64,000 bases of DNA, taken from the NCBI RefSeq assembly GCF_028023875.1, contig NZ_JAQIPB010000001.1, forward strand, positions 372,001 through 436,000, read 5' to 3'. A program made the position numbers and the translations under genes. The DNA comes from Xenophilus arseniciresistens (lineage in GTDB: Bacteria > Pseudomonadota > Gammaproteobacteria > Burkholderiales > Burkholderiaceae_C). Under the pieces are notes generated by a model. The model searched no databases. It had not been told where the DNA came from and saw only the letters and a program-made list of their open reading frames with translations. Each line of letters opens with the position of its first letter. The first letter of the stretch is position 1. Shown in pieces: positions 36,814 through 46,095 of this stretch.

Positions 36814-38184
36814 TCAGGCGCCCGCCACCTTCATGCGATTGACCAGGATCGAGCCCGTGGTCTTGGCGCCGTAGTTGTAGGCGTCGGCGCCCACGGCTTC
36901 GATGCCCATCAGCATGTCCTTGAGGTTGCCGGCGATGGTGATTTCTTCCACCGGATGCACGATGCGGCCCTTCTCGACCCAGAAGCCGCTGGCGCCGCGC
37001 GAGTAGTCGCCGGTCACGTAGTTCACGCCCTGGCCCATCAGCTCGATGACGAACAGGCCCGTGCCCAGCTTGCGCAGCATTTCCTCGAGGTCATCGCCCG
37101 GCTGCGTGAGGCGCGACGTGAGCGTGAGGTTGTGCGAGCCGCCCGCGTTGCCAGTGGTCTTCATGCCCAGCTTGCGCGCTGAATAGGTCGAGAGGAAATA
37201 GCCCTCGAGCCGGCCCGCGTCCACCACCTGGCGTGCGCGCACGGCCACGCCCTCGTCGTCGAAGGGCGAACTGCCCTTGCCGCGCGCAATGAACGGGTCT
37301 TCGCGCACGTCGACATGCGAGGGCAGCACGGGCTTGCCCAGCGAATCGAGCAAAAAGCTGCTGCGGCGGTACAGCGCGCCGCCGCTGGTGGCCTGCACCA
37401 GCGCGCCCAGAAGGCCCGCCGCCAGGGGCGATTCGAACAGCACCGGGCATTCCACGGTCTTGATCTTGCGGGCCTTCAGGCGGCTGAGCGCGCGCTCGGC
37501 GGCATAGCGGCCCACGGCCTGCGGGCTGGCCAGTTCGTCGGCCGAGCGCATGGAGCTGTACCAGGCGTCGCGCTGCATGCCGTCGCCCTTGCCAGCGATG
37601 GGGGCCACAGAGATCGAATGGCGCGAACTCGCATAGCCGCCGCGAAAGCCGTGCGTGTGGGCGCTGAAGAAATGGCTCTGCTGGGCCGAGACGCCCGCGC
37701 CTTCGCTGTTGGTGACGCGCTTGTCGGTGGCAAAGGCCGCGGCCTCGCATTCGAGCGCCAGCTCGGCGGCGCGTGCGCTGTCAATCGCCCAGGGATGGAA
37801 CAGGTCCAGGTCGGGCTGCTCGGTGACGATGTCGGCCTCGTCGGGCAGGCCGGCCACCGGGTCTTCGGCCGTGAAGCGCGCGATGTCGTAGGCGGCCTGC
37901 ACGGTGCGGGCGATGGCCGCTTCGGAAAAGTCCGAGGTGCTGGCATTGCCGCGGCGCTGGCCCACATAGACCGTCACGCCCAGCGACTTGTCGCGGTTGC
38001 GCTCGACGTTCTCCAGCTCGCCCTTGCGCACCGACACCGACAGGCCGCAGCCTTCGGAGGCCTCGGCCCCCGCGTCGGTGGCGCCCAGCTTCTTGGCGTG
38101 CGCGAGCGCGCTGTCCACCAGGTTTTCGAAGAATTCGCGGCTGTAGGCGAAGCCGCTGTCTGCACGGGCGTGAGAGGTCGTCAT
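36814..38184 (-). CDS. pmbA: Metalloprotease PmbA (TldE)
   Basis: This 456-residue protein is PmbA/TldE, which with TldD forms a metalloprotease that matures microcins and degrades CcdA in E. coli. Typical segments are SEGCGLSVSVRKGELENVE, GNASTSDFSEAAIARTV and GVNYVTGDYSRGASGFWVE. PmbA itself lacks the TldD zinc site. It is divergent from yjgA with 83 bases between the starts, a conserved pairing in proteobacteria. Confidence 0.95.
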   Translation of the reverse strand: MTTSHARADSGFAYSREFFENLVDSALAHAKKLGATDAGAEASEGCGLSVSVRKGELENVERNRDKSLGVTVYVGQRRGNASTSDFSEAAIARTVQAAYDIARFTAEDPVAGLPDEADIVTEQPDLDLFHPWAIDSARAAELALECEAAAFATDKRVTNSEGAGVSAQQSHFFSAHTHGFRGGYASSRHSISVAPIAGKGDGMQRDAWYSSMRSADELASPQAVGRYAAERALSRLKARKIKTVECPVLFESPLAAGLLGALVQATSGGALYRRSSFLLDSLGKPVLPSHVDVREDPFIARGKGSSPFDDEGVAVRARQVVDAGRLEGYFLSTYSARKLGMKTTGNAGGSHNLTLTSRLTQPGDDLEEMLRKLGTGLFVIELMGQGVNYVTGDYSRGASGFWVEKGRIVHPVEEITIAGNLKDMLMGIEAVGADAYNYGAKTTGSILVNRMKVAGA

Positions 38185-38267
38185 GTGGGGGACAATGATA
38201 GCGGCGCGCCCCGCCCGGGCCGGGCGCGCTGCCTATTCCCCCGCTCTCTCCCAAGCACTGCTCTGCC

Positions 38268-38924
38268 ATGCCCCGCAAACCCAAAAAAGGCTACTTCGTC
38301 CGCGGCCACTTCGTGGCCGAAGGCAGCGAACTGGACCAGGAACTCAAGCGCGAACTCAAGGGCGGCATCGAGACCAGCAAGACCGACCTGAAGCGCGAAA
38401 GCGACGAACTGCAGGCCCTGGGCGAAGCGCTGCTCACGCTGCGCGCCGACCTGCTGGGCCGCCTGGGCCTGTCGGACACCCTGCTCGAAGCCCTGGCCGA
38501 AGCCAGGCGCATCACCAACTTCGAAGGCCGGCGGCGCCAGATGCAGTACATCGGCAAGCTGATGCGCAAGCTCGATGACGACACCGTGCGCGCGGCCCAG
38601 CAGGCGCTGGATGAACAGGCCAACGGCTCCGTCCAGGAAACGGCCCTGCTGCACGAGGCCGAGGGCTGGCGCGAACGCATGATCGCCGGCGACGAGGCCG
38701 TGGGCGCGTGGATCGAGACCCATGCCGGCACCGACGCGCAGCAGCTGCGCGCACTGGTGCGCCAGGCGCGCAAGGACCTGCAGACCGGCAAGCCCGGCGA
38801 GGCGCCGCGCCAGGGCAAGGCTTTTCGCGAACTGTTCCAGCTGGTGCGCGCGCAACTGGCCGCGCATGGCGATGCCGACCATGGCGAGCAGGCTGCGCAT
38901 CAGTCGCGCGAGGAAGATGCATGA
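38268..38924 (+). CDS. yjgA: Ribosome-associated protein YjgA (DarP)
   Basis: This 218-residue protein matches the DUF615 family, called YjgA or DarP in E. coli, which associates with the 50S subunit during late assembly. Typical parts are KTDLKRESDELQALGEAL and IGKLMRKLDDDTVRAAQQAL. The last bases overlap the mog start (ATGA). Confidence 0.93.
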   Translation: MPRKPKKGYFVRGHFVAEGSELDQELKRELKGGIETSKTDLKRESDELQALGEALLTLRADLLGRLGLSDTLLEALAEARRITNFEGRRRQMQYIGKLMRKLDDDTVRAAQQALDEQANGSVQETALLHEAEGWRERMIAGDEAVGAWIETHAGTDAQQLRALVRQARKDLQTGKPGEAPRQGKAFRELFQLVRAQLAAHGDADHGEQAAHQSREEDA

Positions 38925-39526
38925 AGATGGACCCCGCATCGGGCTTTGATCCGGTCCGCATCGGCATCGTCTCGGTCAGCGACCGCGCTTCCACGGGCGT
39001 GTACGAAGACAAGGGCCTGCCCGCGCTGCAGGACTGGCTCACGCGTGCGCTGCGCAACCCCATTGAATTCGAGCCGCGCCTGATCCCCGACGAACAGGCG
39101 ACCATCAGCGCCACCTTGATCGAGCTGGTTCAAGCCGGCTGCTCGCTGGTGCTGACCACTGGCGGCACCGGCCCCGCGCCGCGCGACGTGACCCCCGAAG
39201 CCACGCTGGCCGTGGCGCACAAGGAAATGCCGGGCTTTGGCGAGCAGATGCGCCAGATCAGCCTGCGCTTCGTGCCCACGGCCATCCTTTCGCGGCAGGT
39301 GGCGGTGATCCGCGACCAGGCCCTGATCCTGAACCTGCCGGGTCAGCCCAAGGCCATCGCCGAAACGCTGGAAGGCCTGAAGAACGCCGACGGCACGCAG
39401 GCCGTGCCCGGCATCTTCGCGGCCGTGCCCTATTGCATCGACCTGATCGGCGGCCCCTACCTGGAATGCGACGAGGCCGTGTGCAAGGCCTTCCGGCCCA
39501 AGTCGGCGATCCGTCCGCGGCGGTGA
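38921..39526 (+). CDS. mog: Molybdopterin adenylyltransferase
   Basis: This 201-residue enzyme adenylates molybdopterin before molybdate insertion. The MoeA/Mog signature is visible as VLTTGGTGPAPRDVTPEAT (near residue 80), with the N-terminal IGIVSVSDRASTGVYEDKG. The start overlaps the yjgA stop (ATGA). It supplies cofactor to molybdoenzymes such as the NasA encoded at 22938. Confidence 0.94.
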   Translation: MKMDPASGFDPVRIGIVSVSDRASTGVYEDKGLPALQDWLTRALRNPIEFEPRLIPDEQATISATLIELVQAGCSLVLTTGGTGPAPRDVTPEATLAVAHKEMPGFGEQMRQISLRFVPTAILSRQVAVIRDQALILNLPGQPKAIAETLEGLKNADGTQAVPGIFAAVPYCIDLIGGPYLECDEAVCKAFRPKSAIRPRR

Positions 39527-39582
39527 CGGAGCGGGCCTCTCGATCTGCCACGAGACCCCTGCCCCCGACGGCGCGCCGATCT

Positions 39583-40512
39583 TCACTTCCTGGCCGGCCG
39601 GCCTGATCGACCGGCGAGCTGCGCGGCCAGGTGCTCGGCCAGCGCTCGCGCAGCCGCGCTGCGCAGCGGCTCGGGCCGGCGCAGCAGCACCACGCGGCGC
39701 TCGATGCGCGGCTGGCCCAGCGGCACCACGCGCAGCTGCGGATCGTGCAGCGCCGCGGTGTAGAGCCGAGGCATCAGGCCCAGCGCCAGCCGGCTGCGCA
39801 CCAGCGCGTGCAGCGTCTCGGCATAGCGCACGCGCAGCGGCTGCGGCCCGCCCTCGCCGAACTGCGCGCGGGCCGGGCCGGCCAGCGCCGGCATGCTGCC
39901 GCTCTCGAACAGCGCCAGCCGCTCGCTGCCCAGCGCCTTCCAGCTCGCGCTGCGCACGGCAGCCAGCGGGTGGTCGCAATGCACCACCAACATCAGCGGG
40001 TCGCGAAACAGCTCGGTGCAGTCCAGCCCGTCGGGCGCGTCGGTGATCGCCGCCACCGCCACGTCGAGCTGGCCGAGGCGCAGCCGCTGCACCAGTTCGG
40101 TGGAAGGCGCGTCGGCCCATTCGACGTTCACGGTGCCGGGCTGCTTCGCCTCGAAGGCGACCACCGCCGCCGCCACCTGCCGGCTGGCCGAGGGGATGAC
40201 GCCGATGCGCATGTGGGCACTGCCGCGCACCACCACGTTGCGGATGTCGCGCAGCGCCTGGTCCACGGTGTTGACCACGAAGTCGGTGCGCTCCAGCACC
40301 TCGGCGCCCAGCGGCGTGAGCGCCAGTCGGTGCGTGGTGCGCTCCAGCAGCGGCGCGCCCAGCAGCCGCTCCATCTGCTTGATGGCATTGCTCAGCGCCG
40401 GCTGGGTGATGGACAGGCGCTGCGCGGCGCGGCCGAAATGGCCCTCCCGCACCAGCACCGAGAAGCATTGGAGGTGGCGCAGCGTCAGTGCGCGCAGCGG
40501 GTTGGAGTCCAT
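39583..40512 (-). CDS. LysR family transcriptional regulator
   Basis: This 309-residue LysR protein has the helix-turn-helix HLQCFSVLVREGHFGRAAQRL followed by SITQPALSNAIKQMERLLG and a standard effector domain. The start at 40512 (MDSNPLRALTLRH) is preferred because an AT-rich block with a -10-like TATAAT on the minus strand (40548-40543) lies just upstream; an in-frame ATG at 40557 would be upstream of that element. It is divergent from the adenosine-deaminase-like gene and is probably its regulator. Confidence 0.88.
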   Translation of the reverse strand: MDSNPLRALTLRHLQCFSVLVREGHFGRAAQRLSITQPALSNAIKQMERLLGAPLLERTTHRLALTPLGAEVLERTDFVVNTVDQALRDIRNVVVRGSAHMRIGVIPSASRQVAAAVVAFEAKQPGTVNVEWADAPSTELVQRLRLGQLDVAVAAITDAPDGLDCTELFRDPLMLVVHCDHPLAAVRSASWKALGSERLALFESGSMPALAGPARAQFGEGGPQPLRVRYAETLHALVRSRLALGLMPRLYTAALHDPQLRVVPLGQPRIERRVVLLRRPEPLRSAAARALAEHLAAQLAGRSGRPARK

Positions 40513-40537
40513 CGGCCTCTGTTCATCACTTGCTTGA

Positions 40538-40557
40538 ATGAAATTATAGAAATTCAT
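40538..40557. promoter_or_regulatory. AT-rich promoter/operator between LysR and the deaminase-like gene
   Basis: ATGAA (40538-40542) and TTCAT (40553-40557) form an inverted repeat around a 10-base AT-rich core that includes TATAAT on the minus strand (40548-40543). It is the only AT-rich block in the 84-base gap and fits a LysR control site. Confidence 0.4.
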
Positions 40558-40596
40558 CACTTCTTCTTTGCAGCGGCCCTTCCTAGACTCCGGCGC

Positions 40597-41694
40597 ATGC
40601 ACGCTGCCCCAAGCCACGCCGACCTCCCGCTCACGCTGGAGTCGATGCTACACGCCATGCCCAAGGCGGAACTGCACTGCCACCTGTTCGGCACCGTGCG
40701 CCGCGCCACCTTCGAGGCGCTGAACCGCCGCGCCGGCATGCCGCTCGCAGAAGACGAAGTGCGCGCCTTCTACACGCGCGGCGACAAACCGGTTGGCGTG
40801 CTGCGCGTACTGCGCGCGCTCGATGCCTGGCTGATCCGCACACCCGAGGACCTCCATCGCCTGACCTACGAGTACCTGGAAGACGCCGCCGCCCACAACG
40901 TGCGCTACAGCGAGTTCTTCTGGAACCCCACCGGCACTGCAGCCGAATCGGGCATCCCCTACGCCCGCGCGCAGGAGGCCATCGTGCGCGCCATCCACGA
41001 CGCGCAGGCCGACCACGGCATTGCGGGCCGCCTGGTGGCCGCCATCGACCGCGAGGCCAGCCCCGAGGCGGCGCGGCAGATGGTCGAATGGGTGACCGGG
41101 CACCGCCACGAGCACACGCTGGGCATCGGCATCGACTACCGCGAGACCGAGCGGCCGCCGGAACTCTTTGCCGACGCCTATGCCGACGCGCGCCGCGCGG
41201 GCCTGAAGACCACTGCGCACGCCGGCGAGTTCGGCACGCCCTGGACCCATGTGCGCACCGCGCTGGACGTGCTCAAGGTGGACCGCATCGACCACGGCTA
41301 CACGGTGGTCGATGAACCCGCATTCGCCCGCGAATGCGCCGAGCGCGGCGTGCTGTTCACCGTGGTGCCGACCAACTCCTACTACCTGCGCACCCTGCCG
41401 CCCGAACGCTGGGCACTGGACCACCCCATCCGCCGCATGCCTGGCCTGGGCCTGGCCGTGCATCCCAACACCGACGACCCGACGCTGCACCACGTCACGC
41501 CGACGCAGGCCTGGCTGATGATGGTGCGCGACTTCGGCTTTGATCTGGATGCGTTGCGCGGCTTCCTGGAAAACGGCCTGCGCGGCGCCTGGATCGACGA
41601 TGGCCAGCGCCGCGCCTGGCGCGCGCAGTGGCTGGCCGAGTTCGACGCGCTGCGCGCACGCCTGCCCCCCGACCCCCTGCCCCAAGGAAACTGA
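40597..41694 (+). CDS. Adenosine deaminase family amidohydrolase with altered ribose-site motif
   Basis: This 365-residue TIM-barrel amidohydrolase is of the adenosine/adenine deaminase family. The zinc and catalytic motifs are in place: HCH (in MPKAELHCHLFGTVR, near residue 27), HAGEFG, RIDHG, and NTDDP. The usual HLDG(A/T) after HxH is changed to HCHLFG, so the aspartate that contacts the ribose of adenosine is phenylalanine. The substrate is therefore likely not adenosine itself. The ATG at 40597 gives the normal N-terminus; the frame is open far upstream over the LysR gene. A Bug-type binding protein gene follows by two bases. Confidence 0.85.
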   Translation: MHAAPSHADLPLTLESMLHAMPKAELHCHLFGTVRRATFEALNRRAGMPLAEDEVRAFYTRGDKPVGVLRVLRALDAWLIRTPEDLHRLTYEYLEDAAAHNVRYSEFFWNPTGTAAESGIPYARAQEAIVRAIHDAQADHGIAGRLVAAIDREASPEAARQMVEWVTGHRHEHTLGIGIDYRETERPPELFADAYADARRAGLKTTAHAGEFGTPWTHVRTALDVLKVDRIDHGYTVVDEPAFARECAERGVLFTVVPTNSYYLRTLPPERWALDHPIRRMPGLGLAVHPNTDDPTLHHVTPTQAWLMMVRDFGFDLDALRGFLENGLRGAWIDDGQRRAWRAQWLAEFDALRARLPPDPLPQGN

Positions 41695-41696
41695 CC

Positions 41697-42677
41697 GTGC
41701 CAAAGCTTCGCCCCATCACCCTCGCCGCCCTTCTCGTCACCGCATTGCCCGGCGCCGTGCTCGCCCAGGCTGCCTGGCCGGCGGGCAAGCCCATCACGCT
41801 CATCGTTCCCTACTCGGCCGGCGGCAGCGTCGATTTCAATGCCCGCCTGGTCGCCACGCGACTGGGGGAGCGGCTCAAGCAGTCGGTGGTGGTGGAGAAC
41901 GTGGCCGGCGCCGGCGGGGTGATCGGCGTGGCCAGGGCCGCCGCCGCGGCACCCGACGGCTACACCCTGGTGGCCGGGCCCGACAGCGTGATGGCCATCG
42001 GCCGGCTCATCAACCCGGCCGCCTTCAAGTTCGACCCGCTGAAGGACCTCGCACCGGTCGGCATGCTCAACACCGCACCGATGGTGCTGGTGGCCCGCCC
42101 CGGCCTGCCGGCGCAGAACTGGGCGGAGTTCGTCAAGCTCGCCAAGGCCGCGCCCGGCAAATACAACTACGCCACCTCGGGCGTGGGCACGGTTCTGCAA
42201 CTGGCCATGGAGTTGATCAAGCAGCGCGAGGGGCTGTTCATCACGCATGTGCCCTACCGCGGCGGCGCGCAGATCGCCACCGACGTGATCGGCAACCAGA
42301 TCGATCTGGCGATGCTGGTGAGCACGAGCGCCATCCCGCATGTGGCGGGCGGCCGCCTGAAGGCGCTGGGTGTGACGGGCAGCGAACGGCTGCAAGCGCT
42401 GCCCCAGGTGCCGGCCTTCGGCGAAATGCCGGGCCTCAAGGGCTATTCGATGCTGAGCTGGACCGGCATCTTCGCGCCGGCCAGAACGCCTGCGCCGGTG
42501 CTGCAGCGCCTGAACGAGGAACTCAACGCGGTGCTCAAGGAGCCCGAGGTGCGCGCCAAGCTGCTCGAGCAGGGCGCGCAGCCAGGCAGCGGCTCGGCCG
42601 AGGATCTGGGCAGGTTCGTTCAGGCGGAAGCCGCGCGCAACCAGAAGATCGTGCAGGCGGCCAACATCAAGGAATGA
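41697..42677 (+). CDS. Bug family (TctC) extracytoplasmic substrate-binding protein
   Basis: This 326-residue periplasmic protein has a signal peptide (about residues 1-22, ending VLAQA) and the Bug fold (ITLIVPYSAGGSVDFNARLVA; then VVVENVAGAGGVIG). Such proteins deliver small acids and other compounds to tripartite transporters; no TctA or TctB gene is nearby, as is common for Bug genes in this group. The start is GTG at 41697 with AAGGA upstream, two bases after the deaminase-like gene, so the two are one operon. The ligand is probably the source of the deaminase substrate. Confidence 0.88.
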   Translation: MPKLRPITLAALLVTALPGAVLAQAAWPAGKPITLIVPYSAGGSVDFNARLVATRLGERLKQSVVVENVAGAGGVIGVARAAAAAPDGYTLVAGPDSVMAIGRLINPAAFKFDPLKDLAPVGMLNTAPMVLVARPGLPAQNWAEFVKLAKAAPGKYNYATSGVGTVLQLAMELIKQREGLFITHVPYRGGAQIATDVIGNQIDLAMLVSTSAIPHVAGGRLKALGVTGSERLQALPQVPAFGEMPGLKGYSMLSWTGIFAPARTPAPVLQRLNEELNAVLKEPEVRAKLLEQGAQPGSGSAEDLGRFVQAEAARNQKIVQAANIKE

Positions 42678-42717
42678 GCGCCTTCGCGAAGCCGGGGCCC
42701 CGCGAACGCGCAGCGCC

Positions 42718-43173
42718 TCAGCGCGTGGCTTCTTCGTCTTCGCCCGGCCAGTCGCGGATGTAGGCCTTGAGCATCTTGTTCTCGAAGTTCTGGCTGTCCA
42801 CCACGGCCTTGGCCACGTCGTAGAAGCTGATCACGCCCATCAGCATGCGCTTGTCCATCACGGGCATGTAGCGCGCGTGGCGGTCCAGCATCATGCGGCG
42901 CACTTCGTCGAGTTCGGTCTCGGCCGTGCAGGTCAGTGGCGCATCGTCCATCGCCTTGCGCACGGTGGTGCTGCCCACGGCGCCGCCGTTGGCCTGCAGC
43001 GTGAGGATGATCTCGCGGAAGGTCAGCATGCCCACCAGATCGCCGTGTTCCATGACCACCAGGGAGCCGATGTCCTTGTCGGCCATCACGGCCACTGCGT
43101 CGGCCACGGGATCGTCGGGGGTGATGGTGTAGAGCGTGTTGCCCTTCACACGGAGGATGTCGCTGACTTTCAT
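42718..43173 (-). CDS. CBS-pair domain protein
   Basis: This 151-residue protein consists of two CBS motifs (VADAVAVMADKDIGSLVVME and ELDEVRRMMLDRHARYMPVM), forming one Bateman module that typically binds adenosine nucleotides. It has no attached enzyme or channel domain. The ATG at 43173 is the family-typical start (MKVSDILRVKG). It is divergent from metY. Role unknown. Confidence 0.88.
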   Translation of the reverse strand: MKVSDILRVKGNTLYTITPDDPVADAVAVMADKDIGSLVVMEHGDLVGMLTFREIILTLQANGGAVGSTTVRKAMDDAPLTCTAETELDEVRRMMLDRHARYMPVMDKRMLMGVISFYDVAKAVVDSQNFENKMLKAYIRDWPGEDEEATR

Positions 43174-43373
43174 GGGGTTTGCTCCTCGCAGGGCCGGGAT
43201 GTCGAATTGAATATAGCCCACAATCCGGGGCCTTTGGCAGCCCTTGCGCTCGCAGAGGCGCCGCCGAAAGTGACGACGCGTTACCAGCGCGACAGCGTCA
43301 GCCCCCCAACCTTGCGCCGCCGCCCCTGCGCGCGGCCTGTCAAGCGCTTTCGTTTCACGGAGACCTTCCCATC

Positions 43374-44693
43374 ATGAGCGGCTATTCCGACCCCGGGTTC
43401 GACACCCTGGCCCTGCATGCGGGCGCCGCGCCCGACCCCGCCACGGGCGCGCGCGCCGTGCCCATCCATCTGTCCACTTCCTTCGTCTTCGAGTCCAGCG
43501 ACCATGCAGCGGCGCTGTTCAACCTCGAGCGCTCGGGCCACGTGTACAGCCGCATCAGCAACCCGACCAACGCGGTGCTGGAACAGCGCGTCTCGGCGCT
43601 GGAGGGCGGCATCGGCGCCATCGCCACGGCCAGCGGCCAGGCCGCGCTGCACCTGAGCGTGGCCACCCTGATGGGTGCGGGCTCGCACATCGTGGCCAGC
43701 ACGGCGCTGTACGGCGGCTCGCAGAACCTTCTGCACTACACGATGCGCCGCTTCGGCATCGACACCACCTTCGTCAAGCCCGGCGACATCGACGGCTGGA
43801 AGGCGGCCGTGCGGCCCAACACCAAGCTCTTCTTCGGCGAGACCGTGGGCAACCCCGGCCTGGACGTGCTGGACATCCCCACCGTGAGCCAGATCGCGCA
43901 TGAGGCCGGCGTGCCCCTGCTGGTCGATTCGACACTCACATCGCCTTACCTGATCAAGCCCTTCGACCTCGGCGCCGACCTGGTCTACCACTCGGCCACC
44001 AAGTTCCTGTCGGGCCACGGCACCGTGATCGGCGGCATCGTGGTCGATGGCGGCAGCTTCGACTGGGACGGGCCGCGCTCGGCCGGCAAGTTCGCCGAAC
44101 TGACGCAGGCCTACGACGGCTTCCACAACATGGTGTTCACCGAGGAGTCCACCGTCGGCGCCTTCCTGCTGCGCGCGCGCCGCGAGGGCCTGCGCGACTT
44201 CGGCGCCAGCATGAGCCCGCACACGGCCTGGCTGATCCTGCAGGGCATCGAGACGCTGCCGCTGCGCATGGAGCGCCACATCGCCAACACCGAGAAGGTG
44301 GTGCAGTTCCTGGCCAGCCACCCCTTCGTTTCGCGCGTGGGCCATCCGCTGCTCGAATCACACCCCAGCCATGCGCTGGCCGGCAAGCTGCTGCGCCTGG
44401 GCGCGCGCGGCGCGGGCTCGGTGTTCAGCTTCGACATGAAGGGCAACCGAGAGCAGGGCAAGAAGTTCATCGAGACGCTCAAGCTCTTCAGCCACCTGGC
44501 CAACGTGGGCGACTGCCGCTCGCTGGTGATCCACCCCGCGAGCACCACCCACTTCCGCATGACCGACGAGGCGCTGGCCGGCGCGGGCATCGGCCAGGGC
44601 ACGATCCGCCTGTCCATCGGCCTGGAAGATCCCGACGATCTGATCGACGACCTCAAGCGCGCGCTGAAAGCGGCTGAAAAGGCGGGGGCCTGA
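43374..44693 (+). CDS. metY: O-acetylhomoserine sulfhydrylase
   Basis: This 439-residue PLP enzyme of the Cys/Met metabolism family makes homocysteine from O-acetylhomoserine and sulfide. The PLP lysine is in YHSATKFLSGHG (near residue 210); other signatures are TLALHAGAAPD and SRISNPTNAVLEQRV. The length fits MetY better than MetZ (about 400). The 200-base upstream gap may hold a promoter; no SAM riboswitch could be recognised. An alpha/beta hydrolase gene starts five bases after the stop. Confidence 0.92.
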   Translation: MSGYSDPGFDTLALHAGAAPDPATGARAVPIHLSTSFVFESSDHAAALFNLERSGHVYSRISNPTNAVLEQRVSALEGGIGAIATASGQAALHLSVATLMGAGSHIVASTALYGGSQNLLHYTMRRFGIDTTFVKPGDIDGWKAAVRPNTKLFFGETVGNPGLDVLDIPTVSQIAHEAGVPLLVDSTLTSPYLIKPFDLGADLVYHSATKFLSGHGTVIGGIVVDGGSFDWDGPRSAGKFAELTQAYDGFHNMVFTEESTVGAFLLRARREGLRDFGASMSPHTAWLILQGIETLPLRMERHIANTEKVVQFLASHPFVSRVGHPLLESHPSHALAGKLLRLGARGAGSVFSFDMKGNREQGKKFIETLKLFSHLANVGDCRSLVIHPASTTHFRMTDEALAGAGIGQGTIRLSIGLEDPDDLIDDLKRALKAAEKAGA

Positions 44694-44698
44694 TCACC

Positions 44699-45511
44699 AT
44701 GGAACTCCAAGTCAACGGCCACAAGACTTTTGTCTACACCGGCGGCAAGCCCTTCGACGCGGCCAAGCCCAGCGTGGTGTTCATCCACGGCGTGCTCAAC
44801 GACCACAGCGTGTGGATCCTGCAAAGCCGCTGGTTCGCGCACCATGGCTGGAACGTGCTGGCCATCGACCTGCCGGGCCACTGCAGGAGCGAAGGCCCGC
44901 CGCCCGCGAGCGTGGAAGATGCGGCCGACTTCGTGCTCGCGCTGCTCGACGCGGCCGGCATCGAGAAGGCCGCGCTCATTGGCCACAGCTTCGGCTCGCT
45001 GATCGCGCTGGAAGCCGCCGCGCGCGCGCCGCAGCGTGTGTCGCACCTGGCACTGGTGGGCACGGCCTACCCGATGGTGGTGTCGCCCGCGCTGCTGCAA
45101 AGCTCGCTGGAAGCGCCCGAGAAGGCGATCGCTATGGTCAACACCTTCTCGCATTCGCTGCTGGCGCCGCCGCCCTCCTCGCTGGGGCCGGGCACCTGGC
45201 TGTACGGCGGCTCGCGCGCGCTGATGCGCCGCGTGTTGGCCAGCAACCCGCAGGTCAACGTCTTCCACACCGGCTTCAAGGCCTGCAACGACTATGCGAA
45301 CGGTGAAGCCGCCATCGCGGCCGTGCAGTGCCCGGTGCTGTTCCTGCTCGGCGAAGCGGACCAGATGACCCCGCCGCGCGCCGCACAGGCGCTGGCGAAG
45401 AAGGCGCCGCAGGCCCAGGTGGTGACGGTGAAGGCCGGCCACGCGCTGATGAGCGAGGCGCCCGATGCGGTGCTGTTCGCGCTGCGCGATTTCGTGATCG
45501 GCACTCGCTAG
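44699..45511 (+). CDS. Alpha/beta hydrolase
   Basis: This 270-residue enzyme has the alpha/beta hydrolase fold with nucleophile elbow GHSFGS (near residue 101), an oxyanion HGVLNDH near the start, acid in LLGEADQMTPP and histidine in KAGHALMSEAP. The substrate is unknown. It follows metY by five bases and is probably co-transcribed; a role in sulfur or methionine metabolism is possible but not shown by the sequence. Confidence 0.88.
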   Translation: MELQVNGHKTFVYTGGKPFDAAKPSVVFIHGVLNDHSVWILQSRWFAHHGWNVLAIDLPGHCRSEGPPPASVEDAADFVLALLDAAGIEKAALIGHSFGSLIALEAAARAPQRVSHLALVGTAYPMVVSPALLQSSLEAPEKAIAMVNTFSHSLLAPPPSSLGPGTWLYGGSRALMRRVLASNPQVNVFHTGFKACNDYANGEAAIAAVQCPVLFLLGEADQMTPPRAAQALAKKAPQAQVVTVKAGHALMSEAPDAVLFALRDFVIGTR

Positions 45512-45562
45512 GTAGGGCTGCGCGGGGCTCTTGTTCAGGGCTCCCGGCGGCCTGGGGGTTGC

Positions 45563-45976
45563 TTACTGAATCAAGGTCAGACGGTCGACCTCGAACTCGG
45601 TCTTGCGCAGACCCTTGTCGAACTCGCCCAGCAGCTCCACGCGCTGCTGCGCGCTCACGCTCTGGCCGGCGGGAAAGTCATCGTCGTCGATCTCGACCGT
45701 GATGCGGCCGGTGGCGTCCTCGAAGGTGTAGCGGTCGCCACCGTCGTGCGACACGATGCGGCCCTGCAGGCGCGCATGCTGGTCATCCTTGCCGGCATCG
45801 AGCAGTTGCTTGACGGTCATCAGTTGCACGCTGCTGGGGCCGGCATAGCCTGCCTGCGCAGCCGCGGGCTTGGGCGCGCTGCTCGGGCCGGTGTAGCCGG
45901 CGGGCTGCGCGATGGCGGTGGCGGCGCCCAGGCCCAGCAGGGTGGCGATGACCAGGGAAGTGGTGGCATGACGCAT
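45563..45976 (-). CDS. YgiW/YdeI-type periplasmic OB-fold stress protein
   Basis: This 137-residue protein has a signal peptide (about residues 1-23, ending AIAQP), a repeated YTGPSS/YAGPSS segment and a BOF (bacterial OB-fold) domain (VKQLLDAGKDDQHARLQGRIV, then YTFEDATGRITVEID). E. coli YgiW and Salmonella YdeI are members linked to stress tolerance. The start at 45976 has AAGGAG upstream. A 20-base motif shared with the two-component operon lies about 79 bases upstream, so the neighbouring response regulator probably controls it. Confidence 0.88.
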   Translation of the reverse strand: MRHATTSLVIATLLGLGAATAIAQPAGYTGPSSAPKPAAAQAGYAGPSSVQLMTVKQLLDAGKDDQHARLQGRIVSHDGGDRYTFEDATGRITVEIDDDDFPAGQSVSAQQRVELLGEFDKGLRKTEFEVDRLTLIQ

Positions 45977-46054
45977 GTCGAGTGACTCCTTGTGATGGAA
46001 GCGTTGTGAAGGAAAGAACACGCGCGGGTTGCGGTGTGAAGAGATTGGGCGCCG

Positions 46055-46074
46055 CGAAGATGAAGGCAATCTGA
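46055..46074 (-). promoter_or_regulatory. Shared 20-base regulatory motif, copy A (OB-fold gene)
   Basis: Read on the minus strand, TCAGATTGCCTTCATCTTCG matches the motif at 48143-48162 at 18 of 20 positions. It lies between the kinase stop and the OB-fold gene. The TTC-rich direct-repeat character fits an OmpR-family response-regulator site. Confidence 0.7.
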
Positions 46075-46095
46075 TGCGCGCCGGCGCAGCGCGCG

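Noticed and set aside
43174-43373. Possible SAM or SAH riboswitch before metY
   Set aside because: No conserved core of these riboswitches could be matched; only generic GC stems are present.
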